Notes under the pieces: model-generated
What the model was told of the DNA's origin: nothing
The model's database searches: none
What the model saw: the letters and a program-made list of their open reading frames with translations, nothing else
Shown here: piece by piece, positions 58,187 to 64,000 of the stretch
Position numbering within the stretch: the first letter of the stretch is position 1
Layout: each line of letters opens with the position of its first letter
NCBI RefSeq assembly: GCF_005876855.1
Contig: NZ_QLAE01000006.1
Location: 119,610-183,609, forward strand
Direction: 5' to 3'
Source of the DNA: Stutzerimonas nosocomialis
GTDB taxonomy: Bacteria > Pseudomonadota > Gammaproteobacteria > Pseudomonadales > Pseudomonadaceae
Length of the DNA: 64,000 nucleotides
Position numbers and translations under genes: made by a program

Positions 58187-58716
58187 TCAATCTGCTCCTT
58201 GTGGATTTCCATGCCGCGTGCCGCCTTGTCGTTCAAGCGCTTCGGGGGAGTGGCAGCCTCCTTGCTTGATCCTTACGGGCGACGCGGCTGGCCGGATTGT
58301 TCGCTCGGGAACCCGGGCGGGAACATCGGCCGATCGACCTAATTTGAAGGCTCGCCGAATGAAAAAAGGATTAATCCCGCGCCGTTGAGCGGCCGCCTCG
58401 CTCGAAGCGGGCGACCTGTCGTCGGAATGTGCGCAACATCCAACAATTTCAGAGCCATAGCCGTTATGCTGCTGCCCGTTAGTACCCGCTGCATATCAAC
58501 AAGACCGCCTGCGCGGCCCCTCCTTGATCGTCACCGGCCTGAACCTTGCCGGGACTCCTTGCCTCCCAAGTACTTTCGCCAGCTGCAAGCATCCTTGTGC
58601 GATGAACTTCTTCAGCTGTCTCTGCTCCGATAAGGATCATTCTGACTGCCACGTCTGGCAGCGAATTCGGAGTTCTTCTTCGCGGCCGTCTTGGCCGAAC
58701 GTGAGTACCTATAAAG
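58187..58716. other. 530-base noncoding region upstream of the intact curlin-like gene
   Basis: The part nearest the curlin gene carries the duplicated upstream blocks: GCCGGATTGTTCGCTCG (58291-58307), ATCGGCCGATCGA (58325-58337), palindrome GGATTAATCC near 58368-58377 and CTGTCGTCGGAAT (58416-58428). The rest (58440-58716) leads into a small plus-strand gene and includes small hairpins CTGCCA/TGGCAG (about 58646-58661) and CGGCC/GGCCG (about 58684-58698). I see no further gene; an sRNA or 5' leader is possible but unproven. Confidence 0.45.
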
Positions 58717-58944
58717 ATGTCGATTCAACAACAAGCACAGGCCGCCATGAGCGCCCTCCGCAATGCCTTCTCCCCGCTGCAGTGCCACATTCTGGCGACC
58801 ACCAGCAAAGGGGGCTTCAGCTTCACCCTGGTCAACGAGCACGGCGTCGCCCGCCACTCGGAGCGGCTGTATCCGGACCACTACCTGCACAGCGACAAGC
58901 TGCAGGCGGTCATCGAACGCGCTCAGCGATCACTCAAGGCCTGA
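58717..58944 (+). CDS. Small conserved-looking protein (possibly DUF3509-like)
   Basis: Protein of 75 residues starting MSIQQQAQAAMSALRNAF. The pattern of a central beta segment (HILATTSKGGFSFTLVNEHG), a charged turn and a C-terminal helix (SDKLQAVIERAQRSL) resembles the small Pseudomonas DUF3509 proteins, but I am not certain. The ribosome-binding site is weak. A perfect terminator just after the stop supports it as a real gene. It faces the convergent piuA-like gene. Confidence 0.6.
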   Translation: MSIQQQAQAAMSALRNAFSPLQCHILATTSKGGFSFTLVNEHGVARHSERLYPDHYLHSDKLQAVIERAQRSLKA

Positions 58945-58945
58945 C

Positions 58946-58974
58946 GAAAAAGCCCCGCAATCGCGGGGCTTTTC
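58946..58974. terminator. Bidirectional rho-independent terminator
   Basis: AAAAGCCCCGC/GCGGGGCTTTT perfect 11-base stem with a 4-base loop. It has T-runs on both strands and serves the small gene (plus) and the TonB receptor gene (minus). Confidence 0.9.
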
Positions 58975-58990
58975 ATTTGTGCCTGTCCCG

Positions 58991-61243
58991 TCAGAAATGC
59001 ACGTTGGTGCTCAGCAACACCGTGCGCCCGGCGGCCACATGGGCCATGTGCGCGCCGTAGACCTGGTCGAAATAGCGCTTGTCGGCGAGGTTCTGCACGT
59101 TGAGCTGCAGGTCCAGGTTCTTGCTCAGCCGATAGGCCGCCATCGCGTCGTAACGCCAGTAGTCGGGCACCTGGATCAGGTTGGCCGTGTCGCCGTAGCG
59201 CGAATCCACATAGTTCGCCCCGCCCCCGACGGTCAGGTCCTCGGTCAGGTGGTAGGTGGTCCACAGGCTGAAGCTGTTCTGCGGCGTGCTCGGCACCTCG
59301 TTGCCGTCGTACAGGCCCTGCACCCATACCGGCGCGTTACGGGTGCCAACGTTGGCGGCGCCCGACTCGACCAGTTCGGCGTCCAGGTAGGTGTAGCTGG
59401 CGAACACCTGCCAGTTGCGGGTGAGCTGGCCGGTCGCGCTCAGCTCCAGGCCGTCGACCCGGGTTTCGCCGATGTTCGACTGGAAGCCATCGGCGTTGGT
59501 GACCCGCGCGTTGGTCTTCTCGGTGCGGAACAGCGCGGCGGTCAGGCCGAGGCGCTCGTCGAGCAGGTCCCACTTGGTGCCCACCTCGTAGTTGCGGTTG
59601 CGCTCGGGATCGAGGATCTCGTTGCTGGTGCTGAGGCCGTCGGCGCCTTCCCCGGCGGTTTCGCCGGACGGGTTGCTGGAGGTCGACCAGGCGACGTAGA
59701 CGCTGCCGTTGGGCAGCGGGTTGAAGACCAGGCCCAGCTGGTAGTTCCAGAAGTGGCTGGTGTTTTCCGGCCGGGTGACCGCACCGGTGGCTGCGACCGC
59801 CTTCTGCCGGGTCTCGTAGTCGTCGTAGCGCAGCCCCATGTTCAGCGACCACTGCTCGTTGAATTTCAGCGTGTCGAAGACGTAGGCGGCCAGCGTCCGG
59901 GTGTCGGTATCGGTGCTGGCACTGCTGCGCGCGACGCTACCGGTCCAGGCGTCCTTCGGATTGGGATCGTAGAGGCTGGTGCAGTCGCCCGACGCCAGGG
60001 TGGCCGCGGTACAGGTGGTCCCGGGCGCGCCCTGGGTCACCACGTAGGGCCGGTTATGCACGTCGACCGCGCTCGCCTCGATCCCGCCGACCAGGGTGTG
60101 TTCGAGGCCTGAGGTCTCGAAGCGCGCGGTCAGGTCGGTCTGGTTGACCCAGCTCCGGTTGCTGGAATTGCGGTTCTTGGACGACCGCGACACCAGCCCG
60201 TTGGCGACGTTGCCGCGCGAATCGTCCGGGTTGGTGACGATGGTGTCGAGCGTGGTGCGGGCGATGCGGGTGGTGTTGGACAGGGTCAGGCTGTCGCTCA
60301 GGTCGTGCTCGAGCCGCAACGTTCCGGCATCGGTGGTGCTCTCGCGGAAATCGCGCGCGGCGAGCCCATAGAAGTTGTCGCGATCCACGCTGACCGGCGT
60401 GCGACCGGGGTTGGCGGCGGTGGCGACGGTCAGCGGCAGGCCGTAGTCCGGCATGTCGTCGGTTTCCAGATGGTAGTACGACAGCGTCGCCCGGGTCGGC
60501 GTGTCGAAGCCGAAGGTCACCGTCGGCGCGACGCCCCAGCGGCTCACGTCGACACCGTCGCGGCCGGCGACGTTGGCATCGTGCTTCATCAGGTTCAGGC
60601 GGCCGGCGACGTTCTCGCTGATCACCCGGTTGACGTCCAGGGTGTAGCGGCGGGTCTGGTCCGAGCCGTAGGTGAAGCCCGCATCGGCGAAATCGTTGCG
60701 CTTGGCGGTCTTGCTGACGAGGTTGAGGCTGCCACCGGTGGAGCCGGCGCCGGTATAGGCCGACCCCGGCCCCTTGCTCACCTCGATCTGCTCGATGTTG
60801 AACACCTCGCGGGTCTGCGAACCGAGGTCGCGCAGGCCGTCGACGAAGGTGTCGCTTTCGGCGTTGAAGCCGCGGATGATCGGCCGGTCGCCCGCCGGAT
60901 TGCCGCCCTCGCCCGCGCCGAAGGTGATGCCCGACGTGGTACGCAGGGCATCGGCCAGCGACAGCGAACCGCTGTCCTTCATCACCTGCTCGGAGATCAC
61001 CGTGACCGACTTGGGCGTTTCGCGCAGCGGCGCGGTGTACTTCCTCGACGCCGATTCGGTCTTGTAGGCCTCGGCCTGGCCGACGACCGTGACGGACTCC
61101 AGATCGACCGCGGACTCGCTGTCCGGACGGGGCTTGGCGGCAGATTGCGCAAGCGCCGGCGATGACAACGCGGTCATCGCGACCCCGATGGCCGACGCCA
61201 TCAGACCCGGGTATTGCAGCTTGAATTCCGGCGCTTCGCGCAT
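58991..61243 (-). CDS. piuA: TonB-dependent siderophore receptor, PiuA-like
   Basis: Outer-membrane siderophore receptor of 750 residues. The signal region ends near PALAQS. The plug has SVTVISEQVMKDSGSLSLAD near residue 78, RPIIRGFNAESDTFVDGLRD near 119 and IEQIEVSKGPGSAYTGAGST near 149; the barrel ends in STNVHF. The ATG at 61243 has GAGGAAC upstream. It is divergent from piuC over 154 bases that include a Fur-like box. The PiuA/PiuC pairing next to a Sel1 gene and speC matches P. aeruginosa PA4514-PA4519. PiuA-type receptors take up catechol siderophores and mimetics. Confidence 0.85.
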   Translation of the reverse strand: MREAPEFKLQYPGLMASAIGVAMTALSSPALAQSAAKPRPDSESAVDLESVTVVGQAEAYKTESASRKYTAPLRETPKSVTVISEQVMKDSGSLSLADALRTTSGITFGAGEGGNPAGDRPIIRGFNAESDTFVDGLRDLGSQTREVFNIEQIEVSKGPGSAYTGAGSTGGSLNLVSKTAKRNDFADAGFTYGSDQTRRYTLDVNRVISENVAGRLNLMKHDANVAGRDGVDVSRWGVAPTVTFGFDTPTRATLSYYHLETDDMPDYGLPLTVATAANPGRTPVSVDRDNFYGLAARDFRESTTDAGTLRLEHDLSDSLTLSNTTRIARTTLDTIVTNPDDSRGNVANGLVSRSSKNRNSSNRSWVNQTDLTARFETSGLEHTLVGGIEASAVDVHNRPYVVTQGAPGTTCTAATLASGDCTSLYDPNPKDAWTGSVARSSASTDTDTRTLAAYVFDTLKFNEQWSLNMGLRYDDYETRQKAVAATGAVTRPENTSHFWNYQLGLVFNPLPNGSVYVAWSTSSNPSGETAGEGADGLSTSNEILDPERNRNYEVGTKWDLLDERLGLTAALFRTEKTNARVTNADGFQSNIGETRVDGLELSATGQLTRNWQVFASYTYLDAELVESGAANVGTRNAPVWVQGLYDGNEVPSTPQNSFSLWTTYHLTEDLTVGGGANYVDSRYGDTANLIQVPDYWRYDAMAAYRLSKNLDLQLNVQNLADKRYFDQVYGAHMAHVAAGRTVLLSTNVHF

Positions 61244-61289
61244 GGTGAACAGTTCCTCGAGGGGGTAATGGGAGCGGCGAAAATATGCG

Positions 61290-61312
61290 AAACGAGAATC
61301 GATATCAATACA
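61290..61312. promoter_or_regulatory. Fur-box-like site between piuA and piuC
   Basis: Around GAGAATCGATATCAATAC (61294-61311). The minus-strand reading ATTGATATCGATTCTC matches most positions of the Fur consensus core. It lies about 50 bases before the piuA ATG. Confidence 0.5.
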
Positions 61313-61397
61313 TTTTCTTACATTTTCTATACACTTTCGCCTTGCACGATGAGCCCGCCCATGGGCCATCGCCCGTCCCGCCTGCCCCCGGTGAGCC

Positions 61398-62078
61398 ATG
61401 CTGCTGCGCATCTGCAACCTGTTTTCCCCCGACGAACTCCGGAACATCCGCACCGCGCTGAGCGATGCCGACTGGCGCGATGGCAAGGCCACCGCCGGCT
61501 ACCAGTCGGCCAGGGCCAAGCACAACCTCCAGCTCGCCGAAAACGATCCGCTTGCCCGCGAGATCGGCGAGGCGATGCTGCAGCGCCTGTGGCACCATCC
61601 GCAGTTCATGTCCGCGGCACTGCCGAGCAAGGTCTTCCCGCCCCTGTTCAACCGCTACACCGGCGGCGGCGCCTTCGGCTATCACATCGACAACGCGGTA
61701 CGGCAGGTCGGCGCGGGCACCGAGCGGGTGCGCACCGATCTGTCGGCCACGCTGTTCTTCAGCGAGCCGGACAGCTACGAAGGGGGCGAACTGGTGATCC
61801 AGGACACCTACGGCACACAACGGGTCAAGTTCGACGCCGGCGACCTGGTGCTCTACCCGGGCACCAGCCTGCACAAGGTCGAGCCGGTGACCCGCGGCGA
61901 GCGCCTGGCCTCGTTCTTCTGGATCCAGAGCCTGGTCCGCGAAGATGCCCAGCGCACCCTGCTCTACGAGCTGGATCAGGCGATCCAGCAACTCAATCGG
62001 GACGTGCCCGAACACCCTTCGCTGATCCAGCTGACCGGCACCTATCACAACCTGCTGCGCCGCTGGGTCGAGGTCTGA
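61398..62078 (+). CDS. piuC: PKHD-type Fe(II)/2-oxoglutarate hydroxylase PiuC
   Basis: PiuC/YbiX family oxygenase of 226 residues found next to siderophore receptors, with no settled substrate. The iron facial triad can be placed: His and Asp in [10 protein letters not shown] (about residues 95-99) and His in [19 protein letters not shown] (about 158), with the Arg that binds 2-oxoglutarate in the same segment. The ATG at 61398 lies behind GGTGAG. One base separates its stop from the Sel1 gene. Confidence 0.92.
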   Translation: MLLRICNLFSPDELRNIRTALSDADWRDGKATAGYQSARAKHNLQLAENDPLAREIGEAMLQRLWHHPQFMSAALPSKVFPPLFNRYTGGGAFGYHIDNAVRQVGAGTERVRTDLSATLFFSEPDSYEGGELVIQDTYGTQRVKFDAGDLVLYPGTSLHKVEPVTRGERLASFFWIQSLVREDAQRTLLYELDQAIQQLNRDVPEHPSLIQLTGTYHNLLRRWVEV

Positions 62079-62079
62079 C

Positions 62080-62844
62080 ATGCACCTGCTCCGTGAAGAA
62101 GTCGTCAGCGACGAACAGATGCTCAGCGAACTGCAGCGCAATCCGCGCCATGCCGCGCGGCTGATCCTCGATGCCGCCGCCGAGGGCGACCTCGATGCCC
62201 AGGCGCTGCTCGGCCAGATCCTGCTCGACGGGCGCGGTATCGCGCAGGACGCCGCGCTGGCGCTCCAGTGGTTCCTGATCGCCGCCCACCGCGGCCACGC
62301 CATGGCCAGCAACATGGCCGGGCGCTGTCTGGAACTTGGCTGGGGCTGCGAGCCCGACCCGGCCGCCGCCGCCCGGCACTACCGCCACGCCGCGCGTCGC
62401 GAGCTGGACTGGGGCCTCTACAACCTCGCCAACCTGCTGGCCACCGGTCGCGGCGTGCCCATGGACCAGGCCCTCGCGTTTCGCCTGTATCACCGCGCCG
62501 CCGAGCTGGGCCATGCGAAGTCGATGAACCTGGTGGGCCGTTATCTGGAGGACGGCCGCGTGGTGCCCGCCGATCCCCAGGCCGGCCACCAGTGGTATCG
62601 GCGCTCGGCCGAAGCCGGCGACTTTCGCGGTCAGTTCAGTTATGCCGCGGTGCTCATCGCCCAAGGCGACTGGGAGCGGGCACGCCACTGGCTCCTGCAG
62701 GCGCTGCAGGGCGGGCACCTGAAGTTCCTGCGCAAGGCCCGCGACGAACTGCTGGCAGCGGCCCTGCCGGAGATCGACGACATCGCCCTCGCCTATTCGC
62801 GCCGCTGCAACGAACTGATCGGCCAGGCCACCTCGCCGGTCTGA
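62080..62844 (+). CDS. Sel1-repeat (TPR-like) protein
   Basis: Cytoplasmic-looking protein of 254 residues without a signal peptide. About four to five Sel1 repeats of 36 residues are visible (for example DAQALLGQILLDGRGIAQD, KSMNLVGRYLEDGRVVPAD), implying a protein-protein interaction scaffold. It starts 1 base after piuC, so it is expressed with it, probably under iron limitation. Corresponds in position to P. aeruginosa PA4516. Function unknown. Confidence 0.88.
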   Translation: MHLLREEVVSDEQMLSELQRNPRHAARLILDAAAEGDLDAQALLGQILLDGRGIAQDAALALQWFLIAAHRGHAMASNMAGRCLELGWGCEPDPAAAARHYRHAARRELDWGLYNLANLLATGRGVPMDQALAFRLYHRAAELGHAKSMNLVGRYLEDGRVVPADPQAGHQWYRRSAEAGDFRGQFSYAAVLIAQGDWERARHWLLQALQGGHLKFLRKARDELLAAALPEIDDIALAYSRRCNELIGQATSPV

Positions 62845-62951
62845 GCGTCGTCGCCGACTCGCGCGTTCGTGCCTAACCCGTTCGCGGTCAAGACCAAACG
62901 TCCCCGACCACGCCCAAAGGGACGCGAGATTTGTAGGAACACCAGACACGA

Positions 62952-62976
62952 AAACGCCGCGACAAGCGCGGCGTTT
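62952..62976. terminator. Terminator between the Sel1 gene and speC
   Basis: AAACGCCGCG/CGCGGCGTTT perfect 10-base stem with a 5-base loop; short T-runs on both strands. Serves speC on minus and possibly the Sel1 gene on plus. Confidence 0.75.
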
Positions 62977-62992
62977 CGGTCAGCGGCGGGGC

Positions 62993-64000
62993 TCAGAGGT
63001 AGTAGGCCTTCAGCGGCGGGAAGCCGTTGAATTCCACCGCGCTGTAGCTGGTGGTGTAGGCGCCGGTGGAGAACCAGTACAGGCGATCACCACTGGAGAG
63101 GTTCAGCGGCAGGCCGTACTTGTAGTGCTCGTACATGATGTCGGCGCTGTCGCAGGTCGGGCCGGCGATCACCACTTCTTCCATCTCGCCCTTCTTCTCG
63201 GTCCAGATCGGGAATTTGATGGATTCGTCCATCGTCTCGATCAGGCCGCTGAACTTGCCCACGTCGGTGAACACCCAGCGCTCCACGGCGGTACGCGACT
63301 TGCGCGAGACCAGCACCACTTCGGAGACCAGCACGCCGGCGTTGGCGATCAGCGAGCGACCCGGTTCGAGGATGATCTCGGGCAGTTCGTCGCCGAAGTC
63401 GTCCTTGAGGAAGCGGATGATCTCTTCAGCGTAGGTGGTCAGGTCGTTGGTCTTGGCGATGTAGTTGGCCGGGAAGCCGCCGCCCATGTTGATCATCTGC
63501 AGGACGATGCCGTCTTCTTCCTTGAGGCGCTCGAAGATCACCTTGACCTTGGCGATGGCGGCGTCCCAGACATCGATGTCGCGCTGCTGCGAGCCGACGT
63601 GGAAGGAGATGCCGTAGGGCACCAGGCCCAGCTGCTTGGCGAGGATCAGCAGGTCCAGCGCCATGTCGGTCTGGCAGCCGAACTTGCGCGACAGCGGCCA
63701 GTCGGCGGTGTTGGAGCCTTCGGTGAGGATTCGCACGTAGACCTTCGAGCCCGGCGCGGCCTTGGCGATGTTGCGCAGGTCGGCTTCCGAGTCGGTGGCG
63801 AACATGCGCACGCCCTTCTCGTAGAAGTAGCGGATGTCCTTGGATTTCTTGATGGTGTTGCCGTAGCTGATGCGCTCCGGGCCGACGCCGGTGGCCATCA
63901 CCTTGTCCAGCTCGTAGATCGAGGCGATGTCGAAGTTCGAGCCCTTGTCGCGCAGCAGTTCGGTGATCTCGGTGGCCGGATTGGCTTTCACCGCATAGTA
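62993..64000 (-). CDS. speC: Ornithine decarboxylase, 5' end beyond the window
   Basis: PLP-dependent group IV decarboxylase (alanine-racemase-like fold) that makes putrescine from ornithine. The last 335 residues are present. The PLP lysine lies in YYAVKANP at the window edge, the pyridoxal phosphate-binding Gly stretch is NMGGGFP, EPGRSL is near the centre, and the active-site Cys is in GPTCDSADIMYE. Only about 50 N-terminal residues are missing. A relaxed specificity toward lysine is known in relatives and cannot be excluded. Confidence 0.93.
   Translation of the reverse strand, partial: YYAVKANPATEITELLRDKGSNFDIASIYELDKVMATGVGPERISYGNTIKKSKDIRYFYEKGVRMFATDSEADLRNIAKAAPGSKVYVRILTEGSNTADWPLSRKFGCQTDMALDLLILAKQLGLVPYGISFHVGSQQRDIDVWDAAIAKVKVIFERLKEEDGIVLQMINMGGGFPANYIAKTNDLTTYAEEIIRFLKDDFGDELPEIILEPGRSLIANAGVLVSEVVLVSRKSRTAVERWVFTDVGKFSGLIETMDESIKFPIWTEKKGEMEEVVIAGPTCDSADIMYEHYKYGLPLNLSSGDRLYWFSTGAYTTSYSAVEFNGFPPLKAYYL

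Overview
The window is chromosomal DNA of a gammaproteobacterium in the Pseudomonadaceae (Pseudomonas in the broad sense). It is GC-rich. From memory, its gene order follows the Pseudomonas aeruginosa segment PA4448-PA4519: hisD-hisG-murA, mla, kds/lpt, rpoN-ptsN, tldD/pmbA, mreBCD, gatCAB, roxSR, the dpp locus with mdpA/psdR, piuA/piuC, speC. I saw no rRNA, tRNA, insertion sequence, phage or CRISPR array.

Layout. 1-6.0 kb (minus): histidine synthesis (hisD 5' part, hisG), murA, a BolA-like gene, then the mlaFEDCB phospholipid-transport operon. 6.2-13.3 kb (plus): kdsD-kdsC-lptC-lptA-lptB (Kdo supply and LPS export), then rpoN-hpf-ptsN-rapZ-ptsO (sigma-54 and nitrogen PTS). 13.3-26.3 kb, mostly minus: pmbA, tldD, a nitrilase-family amidase, the giant AsmA-like yhdP, rng, maf, mreD, mreC and mreB; yjgA is on plus. 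26.6-32.6 kb (plus): gatCAB, a short RlpA-like lipoprotein and two tandem calcium/cation exchangers. 32.6-35.4 kb (minus): an AEC transporter and the redox two-component pair roxS-roxR. 35.6-49.4 kb: a SIMPL protein and the dipeptide locus. That locus holds three dipeptide-binding proteins, the M24 peptidase mdpA, its XRE-cupin repressor psdR, an OprD-type porin and the ABC transporter dppBCDF. 49.6-55.8 kb (plus): a TonB receptor behind a Fur-like box, followed by PepSY, DUF2271, DUF4198 and flavodoxin-reductase genes that look like a split inner-membrane ferric/metal reductase. 55.8-58.2 kb (minus): a tandem pair of long curlin-repeat (amyloid) genes, one with a one-base frameshift in its signal peptide. 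58.7-62.8 kb: a small conserved-looking protein, a PiuA-like TonB receptor, PiuC and a Sel1-repeat protein. 63-64 kb: the speC ornithine decarboxylase, cut by the window end.

How it fits together. The first half is core envelope biogenesis: peptidoglycan precursor, LPS transport, outer-membrane lipid asymmetry, cell shape. The second half is nutrient capture: peptide import and cleavage under PsdR, and iron uptake under Fur-like sites. The least conventional part is 49.6-58.4 kb. The most informative new signals are (i) a repeated palindromic operator lying on the mdpA and dppA promoters in the same position relative to -35/-10, (ii) the duplicated curlin-like genes with shared upstream blocks and a frameshift, (iii) a split PepSY/flavoprotein reductase cluster, and (iv) mreC apparently starting at ATT. 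All calls come from reading the sequence and from family knowledge; no search was run.
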